Shown here in pieces: positions 24,477 to 33,097 of a stretch of 36,951 nucleotides of DNA. The notes below the pieces were generated by a model. It was not told where the DNA came from. It did not search any database and saw only the letters and a list, made by a program, of their open reading frames with translations. Origin of the DNA: Chitinispirillales bacterium (lineage in GTDB: Bacteria > Fibrobacterota > Chitinivibrionia > Chitinivibrionales > Chitinivibrionaceae); NCBI GenBank assembly GCA_031254455.1, contig JAIRUI010000109.1:1-36951 (forward strand). Direction: 5' to 3'. Both the position numbers and the translations under genes were made by a program. Each line of letters opens with the position of its first letter. The first letter of the stretch is position 1.

Positions 24477-26064
24477 AATTTTTTAATTTTAATCTTTCGC
24501 TCAAATCACTGTCCGGCGGAAGCCAAAAAACAGAAATACCGTCCAATTTCCCATCGGACAGCGCTTTGATTATGGTCGAATACCAATCGGTTTTTGAACC
24601 GATAACCAGCGTATCCGGGGAATATTTTTTGATGATTTCACTCAAATTTTGTATGTTTCCTATAACTTCATAGCCGTTTATTACCGTAGAATTTGAGCTT
24701 TCTACTGTCGATATTATTCCAAGTATTTGCGTGTTTCTGTCGTCTAACGTTGAGACTAATACCGATAAAAACGGTTCTTCCGCGAGCAAAATAACGCTGC
24801 CGTATCCTGCGAAATATTTTTTGTAAAACTTTGACAAGGGTGAAACAAGCGTTCTCCAATATACTATTGAAATCGCCGACAGTAATCCTGACGAAAAAAT
24901 AATAATTCTTGAAAATGCAACCTCCTGAAATAAGTAATAAAAAGCGAACAATAACAATAAAGAAATGGCAAGCGCCCGTATAGTTTCATTTTTCTCGGGC
25001 TTAGGCTTACCGTAATGTCCGCTTACCCCCAGAGAAACTATAAGTGTAAATGTTAAAATCAAGTGAGAAAAAAAGGCATATTTTGGATAAATGGAATAAA
25101 TAAAATTTCTTTGCGGTACAACGCTATAAATAAAAGCGAAAATGGGTAAAAAGGCATTTGCGAAAAATAAATCTATGAAAAAAACTCGTGAATTTCTAAT
25201 TATTAGTCCAGAAATATTTATTCCACCCATAATCAAAATACAAAAATTAAGCGCCCATTTTGGAAAAAACGAACCATATCTTTTATTATGTTTTTTTGAA
25301 AACAAAATCATCGCTTCATAAAAATTTATTCTTGATTTTAATTTTTCCGAAGTCGAACTTCTGCCCTTAAAGTGAACAATCTTTGTTTGAGGCGTATAGT
25401 GAACTCTGAATCCGGCATCTTTTACTTTTGCCGATAAATCCAAATCTTCGCCGTACATAAAAAAACTTTCGTCAAATCCGCCTACTTGCAAAAACAAATT
25501 TTTCGTAATGAAAAAACACGCGCCTGAAGCCGCATCAATATCGCATTCATCGTCCGGCGAAATCCAAGATAAATTATAACTTCCGAATAATTTGTTTTTC
25601 GGGAAGATTTTCGAAAGTCCGCTTATATAACAAAAAGCGTTTAAAGGCGTTGGAAAACTGCGACGACACTGGAACTGAAAACTTCCGTCTTGATTTAGAA
25701 TTTTAGGTCCTAAAATTCCCACATCCTTGTTTTTCTCCAAAAAATCAATCCCCGTTGAAAGTGTGTTTTTTGAGATCATTGTGTCCGGATTAAGCATTAA
25801 GAGGTATTCTCCCGAAGCAATACCGGCGCCGATGTTACACGCTTTCCCAAAACCGTGATTGGTTTTTAATTCTACATATTTTACAAAAGGGAAATCTTTG
25901 TTTATCAATTCTTTTGAACCGTCTTCGGATTTATTATCGACAACGACGATTTCACAGTTTTCAAAATTATCGGCTGCGACAATTGAGCGAATCGCCTGCA
26001 TGAGAAAATCGCGAACTTTATAATTTACTATTATTATTGAAAGTTTGATATTATTCATTTCCAT
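24463..26064 (-). CDS. GT2 glycosyltransferase fused to polyprenyl-glycosylphosphotransferase-like membrane and Rossmann region
   Basis: A 533-residue protein. Residues 1-~275 are a rhamnosyltransferase-type GT2 (IIIVNYKVRDFLMQAI, VVVDNKSEDGS, LLMLNPDTMIS, GACFFITKNLF, FFMYGEDLDLSAKVKDAG). Residues ~275-415 hold several hydrophobic helices. The tail (~415-533) is a Rossmann-like domain (VILLAEEPFLSVLVSTLDDR, LGIISTVE, GYEVIGNIQNLSEIIKKYSPD, TLVIGSKTDW). Membrane helices plus this tail look like the N-terminal part of WbaP/CpsE-type undecaprenyl-phosphate glycosylphosphotransferases, but the catalytic sugar-transferase domain is absent. An unusual fusion, probably for membrane-anchored glycan assembly. 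It is followed six bases upstream on the same strand by a GT4 gene. Confidence 0.75.
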   Translation of the reverse strand: MEMNNIKLSIIIVNYKVRDFLMQAIRSIVAADNFENCEIVVVDNKSEDGSKELINKDFPFVKYVELKTNHGFGKACNIGAGIASGEYLLMLNPDTMISKNTLSTGIDFLEKNKDVGILGPKILNQDGSFQFQCRRSFPTPLNAFCYISGLSKIFPKNKLFGSYNLSWISPDDECDIDAASGACFFITKNLFLQVGGFDESFFMYGEDLDLSAKVKDAGFRVHYTPQTKIVHFKGRSSTSEKLKSRINFYEAMILFSKKHNKRYGSFFPKWALNFCILIMGGINISGLIIRNSRVFFIDLFFANAFLPIFAFIYSVVPQRNFIYSIYPKYAFFSHLILTFTLIVSLGVSGHYGKPKPEKNETIRALAISLLLLFAFYYLFQEVAFSRIIIFSSGLLSAISIVYWRTLVSPLSKFYKKYFAGYGSVILLAEEPFLSVLVSTLDDRNTQILGIISTVESSNSTVINGYEVIGNIQNLSEIIKKYSPDTLVIGSKTDWYSTIIKALSDGKLDGISVFWLPPDSDLSERLKLKNFMKI

Positions 26065-26070
26065 AGTTTT

Positions 26071-27114
26071 TTACAAATATTTCTCGTAAATTTCTTTATA
26101 TTTTTGCGCTACGTTTCCCCATAAAAAATTATTGTAAATAAATTCTTTCAATTTTCTTTGTTCGCTTTCGCTTCGACTCAATGCCGTTTTGATTCCCGTC
26201 GAAATTGAGTCTATTGAGTATGGATTAACGTAAATACCAAAATCCTTAAAATAATCTTTTGTGCCGCCAATCGGCGTCGTTACAATCTGAGCGCCGGCAA
26301 GAGCCGCTTCCATAGAAGCTATGCCTGGTGTTTCAAGCCACGACGGCAAAACAAAAACTTTAGCCGAAGCGTATGCGCTTGCAAGCATCTCAGACTCATG
26401 ACCGAACATTCCGATATAATGAACCTGCGGATATTTTTCCAATTCCACTTTACATAATTTTCCGTAATCGCTTTCGGTATGGAACGAACCGATAATGTAT
26501 GACGGATTGTCGATTTTTCCTAACGCTTTAATCAAATTCAGTCCGTTTTTACGCTCTTTCCCAAGCATTGTAACCGACAGGATTATATCACTGTCGCCAT
26601 ATTTTTTTTTGAAAAGTTGCGGATTCGCATTTGCAAACTTTTTATCTACACCGTTTGGCACAACCGTAATCTTTTCATCTGGAATTTTGAATAATTTTCG
26701 AATCTGTTTGAGTTCGTCGTTTGTGTTGGGTAGGATTGTTTCTGCGTTTTTCATAATCTCAGAACAGTAGTCAAAACACGATTTTGTACCGGAATCAAAA
26801 TATGAAATAAATTTTGTAATTGCACGAATTCCCGCTATTTTCCATGCGGGATGGCGAGTGTAAAAAATTGATGAAACTATTTGCGGAATATTTTTTTCAT
26901 AAAGCGTGCGCGAAAAACTATGCATTTCATAATTAGTTGAAAAGATATGAAAAGCTCCGATATTTTGTGGATTTATCGTCTCCCAAGGGTTGTAAATCTC
27001 GACAGGTAAACCGAGTCCTCTGCACGCTTCAAACGTTTTTCTTGCCTGTGTCGCCAATCCTCCGTTTACTATTCCTGAAGAGTACACATTCGTTAAATAT
27101 ATTTTTTTATCCAT
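26071..27114 (-). CDS. Family 4 (GT-B) glycosyltransferase
   Basis: A 347-residue GT-B enzyme. The N-terminal domain has the glycine-rich GIVNGGLATQARKTFEA loop. The C-terminal domain has VVPNGVDKKF, SVTMLGKERKNGLNLI, and the E-x7-E motif in LPSWLETPGIASMEAALAG, followed by TTPIGGTKDYF. These residues bind the NDP-sugar donor. It probably acts in the same surface polysaccharide pathway as the fused GT2 downstream, with which it shares an operon (six-base gap). SD AAAGG six bases before the ATG. Donor and acceptor unknown. Confidence 0.88.
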   Translation of the reverse strand: MDKKIYLTNVYSSGIVNGGLATQARKTFEACRGLGLPVEIYNPWETINPQNIGAFHIFSTNYEMHSFSRTLYEKNIPQIVSSIFYTRHPAWKIAGIRAITKFISYFDSGTKSCFDYCSEIMKNAETILPNTNDELKQIRKLFKIPDEKITVVPNGVDKKFANANPQLFKKKYGDSDIILSVTMLGKERKNGLNLIKALGKIDNPSYIIGSFHTESDYGKLCKVELEKYPQVHYIGMFGHESEMLASAYASAKVFVLPSWLETPGIASMEAALAGAQIVTTPIGGTKDYFKDFGIYVNPYSIDSISTGIKTALSRSESEQRKLKEFIYNNFLWGNVAQKYKEIYEKYL

Positions 27115-27325
27115 TCTTTGCCTTTTTTGAAAAATACTATTTGCCGTTTTATAGAAGAATACACTTAGTGCAACCAGGATAATTTCAACGGATTTTTGTT
27201 ATCGCTCGCTTTTTCTATGAAAAACAACAAGTTTTATATTTCTTAAAGTATATTTGACGTTGAATAAATTGACGGAAACAATAAAACTACGCACCTTAAA
27301 CAAATTTATAAATAAGGAGTCTAAG

Positions 27326-28168
27326 ATGAAAAACATCTTCGTAATTTCAGGCGGCGGCGTCAGAGGAATTATCGCCGCAAAAGCATTGTCTCAAAGTTCC
27401 GTTAAGCCTGATTTGATAATAGGCACATCGGTCGGTGCGATATTAGGCGCTTATTTGGCTCTTGAAATAAACGGCGACATTTGTAAAATGTTCAAAGAAG
27501 CGGCAAACGTAATATTCGGTAAAAAGAAATTGTTTCCGCCAAAATATGATTTGAAAAAAACCGTATCTTACCTTAATGAAAATATATTCAAAAGCAAAAA
27601 TTGTTCCGATTGCAAAGCGCCGCTTATAATCTCATCGTCGGAATTGGCCGGTGAGGCGACGATATATTTTAATTCGGATAAAAAAAGAGAAAAAGAATTA
27701 AAAGTGGCGGAGTTTATATCGCCTTCTTTTGCCGCTCCTTTTTACTTTAAGCATGTTTTAATTAAAGAGAAAAAATATGTTTTATCAGACGGCGGAGTTG
27801 GATATAACAATTTTGCAATAATGCCGGCGTTTATAGAATCGGCAAAAAGAGGGTTTTTGGGAAAAGAAGAATGCAATTTTTATGCTTTCGGGACGGGAAT
27901 AGAAAAAAACGAAATAGATAAGAAATATGAAAAGCTTTCTAAAAAGGTATGGCTTGGAGACGTTTTGGAATACTTAAATGTAAAATCCGGCGGTTTCGCC
28001 CGTCAATCGTCTTTTAACGAACAGATAAACGCGGGTTTTAACATCGCAAACAATATAAAAGGAGTATCGTTTAATTATTTTGACGCTTATATTAAAAAGG
28101 ATTATAAATTGGACGACATAAAAAGTATAGAGGAAATGGAAAAATTAGAAATAGAGAAAATGGAATGA
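27326..28168 (+). CDS. Patatin-like phospholipase
   Basis: A 280-residue protein with the patatin Ser-Asp dyad. The oxyanion loop is GGGVRG (9-14), the nucleophile is Ser35 in GTSVG, and Asp155 is in SDGGVGYNNF. I start at ATG 27326 rather than an upstream start because a perfect SD (AAGGAG) lies 6 bases before it and the catalytic fold begins at once. No signal peptide, so cytoplasmic. Family members hydrolyse phospholipids or other acyl esters. The short IFVISGGGVRGIIAAKAL start resembles CapV-type anti-phage effectors as well as RssA-like enzymes. No cyclic-nucleotide synthase or ubiquitin-like partner is adjacent, so a defence role is not supported here. Stands alone between intergenic spacers. 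Confidence 0.85.
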   Translation: MKNIFVISGGGVRGIIAAKALSQSSVKPDLIIGTSVGAILGAYLALEINGDICKMFKEAANVIFGKKKLFPPKYDLKKTVSYLNENIFKSKNCSDCKAPLIISSSELAGEATIYFNSDKKREKELKVAEFISPSFAAPFYFKHVLIKEKKYVLSDGGVGYNNFAIMPAFIESAKRGFLGKEECNFYAFGTGIEKNEIDKKYEKLSKKVWLGDVLEYLNVKSGGFARQSSFNEQINAGFNIANNIKGVSFNYFDAYIKKDYKLDDIKSIEEMEKLEIEKME

Positions 28169-28514
28169 AGGGGACAAAAATATAAACCATTATGAATAAA
28201 AAAATGAGGTTCAAGATGATTTGTTTCAGAAATTTTATGCACATTGCCGATTATTTTTGAAAAAAAATAACATGCTATTTGTTGTAAATTCCCCTGTGAC
28301 AACAGTAAAAAGAGATTTTTGTAAAATATTGCTTCTTATCCGAATCTATCGGTTTGCGCTCAATGAAAGAATAACTATCAAAATTGCATATAATCTCTTG
28401 GCGCTTTTTGTATTTTTACAGAGTAAATTTTTTTCAAGCGTTTGTTCCACATTTTGTAGAATATAAAAATTATTTTCTGTTTGACATAGAGAGAAATCCA
28501 AAAAAGGATAAACA
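28169..28514. other. Intergenic stretch before asd
   Basis: 346 A/T-rich bases. No frame carries a recognisable protein; the 81-codon frame at 28221-28466 is low-complexity in character and has no SD. The asd promoter should be here; TTGTTC with TAGAAT/TATAAA near 28440-28462 is suggestive but not a clean -35/-10 pair. A TTGACA occurs just upstream of the asd SD (AAAAAGGA). No terminator for the patatin gene was found. Confidence 0.4.
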
Positions 28515-29636
28515 ATGAAAAAAGTCGGTTTTGTCGGATGGCGTGGAATGGTCGGTTCTGTTCTTATGGAAAGAATGATTGCCCAAAAAGATTTTGATTC
28601 CTCGTATTCGGTTCAATTTTTTAGTACTTCTCAAGTCGGACTTCCGGCGCCGAACGTAGGCGTAGAAAGCTCAGATGTAGTTTCTGCTACAGATATAAAA
28701 GAACTATCGTCGATGGATATTATCGTTTCCTGTCAGGGTGGGGATTATACAAACGATATTTTCCCAAAACTTCGCACAAACGGGTGGAACGGATATTGGA
28801 TTGACGCCGCATCAACGTTGAGAATGGATGAAAACGCGGTTATTGCGCTTGACCCTGTAAATAGAAAAGTTATAGACGCCGCTCTAAAAAACGGCAAAAA
28901 GGACTTTGTCGGAGGAAATTGTACGGTCTCGCTTATGTTAATGGCAATAGGCGGACTTTTTGAGCGGAATTTAGTCGAATGGGTGAGTTCGATGACTTAT
29001 CAGGCGGCAAGCGGTGCAGGAGCAAAAAATATGCGGGAACTGCTTGCTCAAATGCAATATATAGGAAACATCGCCCAACCCTATCTCAAAACACCGTCGA
29101 GTGCGATTCTCGACTTGGACAGAGCGATATCTACGGCTATTTGTTGCGATGAAAATCCGACTCAATATTTTGGTGCGCCGCTTGCGGGAGCGTTGATTCC
29201 CTGGATAGACAAGCCCTACGAAAACGGGCAATCTAAAGAGGAATGGAAAGGGTTTGTAGAAACCAACAAGATTTTGGGAAAAGCAGCCGATAAAATTCCG
29301 GTCGATGGAACTTGCGTGAGAATCGGCGCAATGCGTTGCCACAGTCAAGGACTTACGATAAAACTCAACAAAAACGTTAGGCTTGACGAGATTGAAAGCA
29401 TAATCTCATCACACAACGAATGGGTGAAATTTATTCCGAACGAAAAAGAAATTACCCTCAAAGAATTGACGCCTGCGGCGGTTAGCGGGACGTTAAATGT
29501 GCCGGTAGGACGTGTACGCAAAATGCGAATGGGCGATACGTTTTTGAACGCATTCACCGTCGGCGATCAATTGCTGTGGGGCGCAGCCGAGCCGCTTCGC
29601 AGAATGCTTAAGATTTTGCTTGAATTTTTAGGATAA
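28515..29636 (+). CDS. asd: Aspartate-semialdehyde dehydrogenase
   Basis: A 373-residue enzyme that reduces aspartyl phosphate to aspartate semialdehyde with NADPH. This is the branch step to lysine/DAP, threonine and methionine. The NADP loop is VGFVGWRGMVGSVLM, the active-site Cys136 lies in GGNCTVSLML, and the base His276 is in RCHSQG. The protein follows the gamma-proteobacterial (E. coli-type) Asd closely from end to end (CQGGDYTN, YWIDAAS, TPSSAILD, AVGR-type tail, GDQLLWGAAEPLRRML). It is not the shorter branch found in Gram-positives and many others. SD AAAAGGA. The downstream serine hydrolase starts 12 bases after the stop. Confidence 0.97.
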   Translation: MKKVGFVGWRGMVGSVLMERMIAQKDFDSSYSVQFFSTSQVGLPAPNVGVESSDVVSATDIKELSSMDIIVSCQGGDYTNDIFPKLRTNGWNGYWIDAASTLRMDENAVIALDPVNRKVIDAALKNGKKDFVGGNCTVSLMLMAIGGLFERNLVEWVSSMTYQAASGAGAKNMRELLAQMQYIGNIAQPYLKTPSSAILDLDRAISTAICCDENPTQYFGAPLAGALIPWIDKPYENGQSKEEWKGFVETNKILGKAADKIPVDGTCVRIGAMRCHSQGLTIKLNKNVRLDEIESIISSHNEWVKFIPNEKEITLKELTPAAVSGTLNVPVGRVRKMRMGDTFLNAFTVGDQLLWGAAEPLRRMLKILLEFLG

Positions 29637-29648
29637 TTTTGCCGAATT

Positions 29649-30701
29649 ATGCGAAGCGTTGCTGAAAAAATACTGAAAAATGCAATTTCAAACGGCGTAT
29701 TTAACTGCGTCGTACTTGGAATCGTCAAAAACGGCGAAATTATTGAACCGATTGCACTTGGAATTGCAGGAAAAGGCACTCCGCAGCAATTTAAAATTTC
29801 GCAGGACAGTATTTTCGATGTCGCTTCCATAACAAAAACAGTTCCCGTTTCAACGCTTGCGCTGATTGCTTTAGACAAGAAAAAAGTATCGCTTTCGACT
29901 CCGATTACCGAACTTTTGCCTGAGTATCACAGCCCGAACAGAAAAGAAATCACTTTCAAAAACCTTTTAACTCAAACGCTGAATTTTGATTTCGCGCTTT
30001 CGGATATGAAACAGAAAGACAGCGCAGAAATTTACAGGGCGATTATGACCGCGCCGCTGAAAGTTCCGGCTGGAACTTCGTATTTTTATTGCAACGCGAC
30101 ATCAATAATTCTTGCGCGCGCGGTCGAGCAAATTTGGCAGAAACCGCTTGACGTTATTGCGAACGGCGAATTGTTCGTTCCGCTTGGAATGCGGGATACG
30201 CTTTTTCGTCCAAACGACGAAATTAAAAATAAAATCGTACCGACCGAAATCGACCAATGGCGCGGAAGAGTGATAAAAGGCGAAATTCACGATGAAAGTT
30301 CGTGGAAGTTGAACGAAATTATAATTCCTGGCGCAGCGGGAATTTTTTCTACGACACCGGATTTGCAGAAATACCTCAAAGAAATCTTAATTGAAGAAAA
30401 GCGGCTTTTTTCACAGGGGTTTCTTGATTTTTCGATAAAAAATCACCTTCCGCAAGGTATAAGCGACTTTGCGGCATTGGGGTTCGAACTGAATCAAGAA
30501 TATATGGGAAGTTTGCGCAGTGAAAACGCATTTGGTAAAACCGGATTTACAGGCTCAGCAATTGTCGGCGACAGAGCGAAGAAAAGCGGTTTTGTGCTTT
30601 TGAGCGATTATACGTTCCCGACAAGAAAATCTAACCGTGACGCGATCAACTCGGTTCGCACAAAAATCGCCGATTTACTGTGGAGCAAATTGGCGACATA
30701 G
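29649..30701 (+). CDS. Beta-lactamase-family serine hydrolase (class C-like)
   Basis: A 350-residue serine hydrolase. The SxxK motif is Ser60-Ile-Thr-Lys63 (FDVASITKTVP), the Tyr-x-Asn motif is Tyr147-Cys-Asn149, and the third box is GKTGFTG (296-302). That last box reads HTG in EstB-like esterases and KTG in many penicillin-binding enzymes. No signal peptide is visible, so it appears cytoplasmic, which argues against a periplasmic beta-lactamase or carboxypeptidase. An esterase or peptidase acting on small substrates is more likely. It follows asd by 12 bases and is probably co-transcribed, without an obvious functional link. Confidence 0.85.
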   Translation: MRSVAEKILKNAISNGVFNCVVLGIVKNGEIIEPIALGIAGKGTPQQFKISQDSIFDVASITKTVPVSTLALIALDKKKVSLSTPITELLPEYHSPNRKEITFKNLLTQTLNFDFALSDMKQKDSAEIYRAIMTAPLKVPAGTSYFYCNATSIILARAVEQIWQKPLDVIANGELFVPLGMRDTLFRPNDEIKNKIVPTEIDQWRGRVIKGEIHDESSWKLNEIIIPGAAGIFSTTPDLQKYLKEILIEEKRLFSQGFLDFSIKNHLPQGISDFAALGFELNQEYMGSLRSENAFGKTGFTGSAIVGDRAKKSGFVLLSDYTFPTRKSNRDAINSVRTKIADLLWSKLAT

Positions 30702-30849
30702 CGAAAACTAAAAAAACATTCGCAGATTAGGGTTGAACCGTTTTTTATTTACATTTTAATAATTTTCTTCACACATGTAGATAAATATATTATTTTTAGA
30801 TATGTTTTTGGATTTTAGCGGTAAACGTTTAACGAAAGGACGTATATTT

Positions 30850-31389
30850 ATGATTAAAAAAGAGACATTATTATTTTTCTTTATTATTGCTTTGGCTGTT
30901 ATTTTTGCAGGATGCAAAAATAAATCGGCTATTCCGGTTGAAACGGTAGAGCCGGAACCTCCGGCGCCGGTACAAACTTGGGACGATCCCGATACAAGTT
31001 CTTTCTCTGAAGTTGATTTGGAAGCGGAACTTGCGGAAAAAATAAAAGAAAACCTTCAGGTCGTATATTTTGAGTTGGACAAATCCGATTTAAGCGCCGA
31101 GTCGATGCAGAAAATACGTATCGCCGCAGATTTTCTTAAATCACAGCCGCAAATCAGGGTTCGTTTGGACGGACATGCGGACGAAAGAGGAACGGTCGAG
31201 TATAATTTTGCTCTGAGTGAGAAAAGAGCGTACGCCGTCCGCGACGTTCTTACACGTTACGGCATTGACGACAGAAGAATGGAAACGACTTCTTTCGGCA
31301 AAGAAAAACCGGCTAATCCTTATTGCAACGGCGAGGAAGCGTGTCATTCTCTGAACAGAAGAGTCGAATATACTATTATTAAGAAATAG
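30850..31389 (+). CDS. pal: Peptidoglycan-associated lipoprotein Pal
   Basis: A 179-residue outer-membrane lipoprotein. The signal peptide MIKKETLLFFFIIALAVIFAGC ends in the lipobox IFAGC. A Pro-rich linker leads to an OmpA-like domain with VYFELDKSDLS and DGHADERGTVEYNFALSEKRA, where Asp and Arg hold meso-DAP. The tail is SFGKEKPANPYCNGEEACHSLNRRVEY. I place the start at ATG 30850, not at an upstream ATG (30802), because the signal peptide begins here and GAAAGGA lies just before it. Pal tethers the outer membrane to peptidoglycan with the Tol system. TolB, TolQ, TolR and TolA are not adjacent; a cpoB-like gene is. A terminator follows. Confidence 0.95.
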   Translation: MIKKETLLFFFIIALAVIFAGCKNKSAIPVETVEPEPPAPVQTWDDPDTSSFSEVDLEAELAEKIKENLQVVYFELDKSDLSAESMQKIRIAADFLKSQPQIRVRLDGHADERGTVEYNFALSEKRAYAVRDVLTRYGIDDRRMETTSFGKEKPANPYCNGEEACHSLNRRVEYTIIKK

Positions 31390-31399
31390 ACATTGATTT

Positions 31400-31443
31400 A
31401 AGGCGAAGACATCGGTTTTAATTACCTGTCTTCGTCCTTTTTT
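31400..31443 (+). terminator. Intrinsic terminator after pal
   Basis: AAGG-CGAAGACA, a loop of about 14 bases, then TGTCTTCG-T-CCTT and a run of T. The stem is about 12 bp with one bulged T. It lies 11 bases past the pal stop and before the SD of the next gene, so it may end or attenuate pal transcription. Confidence 0.8.
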
Positions 31444-31458
31444 AACAAGGAGCGTATT

Positions 31459-32184
31459 GTGAAATTTTGTCGTATAATCCTTTACGGCTGTTTGTTTTTG
31501 GTTTTCATTTCATGTTCTAAAATCACAATCTTGAGAACAAAAGAGCTGACCGAGGTTCAAAATCGTGTAGATTCTTTGCGAAACGATATTTTTACGATAG
31601 ACGACGCTTGGCAGGCAAGGAATGAAGAAGCCGTGTCGTATAAAATCGCGATGGAAATGATGTTGAACAGAATGAACGTAATGCTTGAGCAATTGTCCGG
31701 AAACGTTACGGAGAGTCAGGTTAAGATATCGGAAATAGATAAAAAAACCGGAATTATTTCTTCGCAAATGGCGGAAAAAGCGCGTCAAGATTCTTTACAG
31801 GAATCCATTAAGGAACAAGAAAGAATCGGTCTGTTTAATCTTGCCAAAAGTAATTATGACAGTGGAAAATTCAGCGTCGCAATAAACGATTTTAACGACT
31901 ATATACAAAAATACCCTAATTCCGAAGATGCGAAAACGGCTTTATTCTGGATTGCCGAAGCGAATTTTGCAACGGAATCTTTAGATGCCGCTGAAAAAAC
32001 GTTTAAACAGTATTACACGGAAAATCGCGATGAAAAAAGCGCTTGTTTGGCTTTATATAAAATGGGGCTTATTTACGAAAAGCAGCAAAAGACGAAAAGC
32101 AGGGATGCGGTTTGGGGACAGTTGAACAAGCAATGTCCAAATAGTGAAGAAGCAAAATTAGTCAAAGAAAATCAAAAAAAGTGA
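31459..32184 (+). CDS. CpoB/YbgF-like TPR lipoprotein
   Basis: A 241-residue lipoprotein (lipobox VFISC after a hydrophobic start). A coiled-coil region (about 30-110; EVQNRVDSLRNDIF, TESQVKISEIDKKTG) is followed by TPR-like repeats (about 125-235; LAKSNYDSGKFSVAINDFNDY, TALFWIAEANFATESLDAAEKTF, LALYKMGLIYEKQQKT). This is the CpoB/YbgF/BamD-like architecture, and pal-cpoB order matches the usual tol-pal locus. CpoB couples outer-membrane constriction to septal peptidoglycan synthesis. GTG start with a strong SD (AAGGAG). Unlike E. coli CpoB, which is soluble, it is lipid-anchored. Confidence 0.8.
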   Translation: MKFCRIILYGCLFLVFISCSKITILRTKELTEVQNRVDSLRNDIFTIDDAWQARNEEAVSYKIAMEMMLNRMNVMLEQLSGNVTESQVKISEIDKKTGIISSQMAEKARQDSLQESIKEQERIGLFNLAKSNYDSGKFSVAINDFNDYIQKYPNSEDAKTALFWIAEANFATESLDAAEKTFKQYYTENRDEKSACLALYKMGLIYEKQQKTKSRDAVWGQLNKQCPNSEEAKLVKENQKK

Positions 32185-32196
32185 AAGTATAATATT

Positions 32197-33087
32197 ATGC
32201 CGGAAATCGTAAAAAAAGTATCTCTGGCGGAAAGCACAAGAGCCGGTTACCAAATAGGCGGCGAAGCGGACTTTTATTTGACGGCGCATAACGTGTCCGA
32301 CATAAAATTCGGACTTGATTTTGCGCGTGATAAAAATATTCCGTATTTCGTATTGGGCAACGGTTGTAACGTTCTTGCCAGCGATAAAGGTTTTCACGGA
32401 ATTATAATTGATACGCGCAGAATTGACGAAATTATCGTTTCCGAGAATTCAATTAAAGCGGGTGCGGGCGCACATATATCTTCATTTGTACGCGAGGCGG
32501 CGCTTGCAGGCTTTGCCGGAGTTGAAGAATTGGCCGGTATTCCCGGTACAATAGGCGGCGGAATTGTAATGAACGCCGGTGCGTTTTCACAGAAAATTTC
32601 CGACAAAATTTCACAAATTTGCATATATGATTGTGACAGCGGTTTGGAACGTATCGTCTCAAAAGAAGACGTACAATTTGAGTATCGGTCGAGTATTTTT
32701 AAGAAAAAAAACTACATAATTATTTGGGCGAATTTTCTTTTTACGTTAAAAGTCGCTTATGGGGTTTTGGTATCAAGACAGAATGAAGTTTTGGAAAAAC
32801 GGAAAAAAAGTCAGCCGTTGGAATACCGTTCCTGCGGCTCGGTTTTCAAAAACCCGCCGGATTCTTATGCGGGAAAACTTATTGAACAAGCCGGTCTTAA
32901 AGGGTTTTCCGTCGGCGATGCGCAGATAAGTGAAAAACACGGTAATTTTATCATAAATAAAGGTAATGCAACGGCTGAAGATATTCGAAAAATTATAGCC
33001 GAAGTAAGAAAAGTAATTGTATCCGATTTTTCAACGCAGCTTGAACCGGAATTAATTTTTTTAGGTGAATTTGATACAAAAATATAG
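32197..33087 (+). CDS. murB: UDP-N-acetylenolpyruvoylglucosamine reductase MurB
   Basis: A 296-residue FAD enzyme that makes UDP-N-acetylmuramic acid in the cytoplasm. The FAD-binding part has YFVLGNGCNVLASDKGFHG and ELAGIPGTIGGGIVMNAGAF. Arg of FEYRSS, Ser of SCGSVFKNPP and Glu of LEPELIFLG are the expected active-site residues. The length (296) and the YRSSxFK and CGSVFKNP motifs fit the shorter type II MurB. Little SD is visible before the ATG; it starts 12 bases after the cpoB-like gene, so translation may be coupled. Next come an MBL hydrolase (10 bases) and a Xer recombinase. Confidence 0.94.
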   Translation: MPEIVKKVSLAESTRAGYQIGGEADFYLTAHNVSDIKFGLDFARDKNIPYFVLGNGCNVLASDKGFHGIIIDTRRIDEIIVSENSIKAGAGAHISSFVREAALAGFAGVEELAGIPGTIGGGIVMNAGAFSQKISDKISQICIYDCDSGLERIVSKEDVQFEYRSSIFKKKNYIIIWANFLFTLKVAYGVLVSRQNEVLEKRKKSQPLEYRSCGSVFKNPPDSYAGKLIEQAGLKGFSVGDAQISEKHGNFIINKGNATAEDIRKIIAEVRKVIVSDFSTQLEPELIFLGEFDTKI

Positions 33088-33097
33088 TGAGGAATAA

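Noticed and set aside
27254..27325. Upstream start for the patatin-like gene (24 extra residues)
   Set aside because: No SD before it, and the perfect AAGGAG six bases before ATG 27326 decides the start.
27326..28168. CBASS or other anti-phage operon
   Set aside because: No nucleotidyltransferase, ubiquitin-like or other defence partner on either side.
28221..28466. 81-codon frame before asd
   Set aside because: No SD, no motif, random-looking Phe/Leu/Lys-rich product in an A/T-rich spacer.
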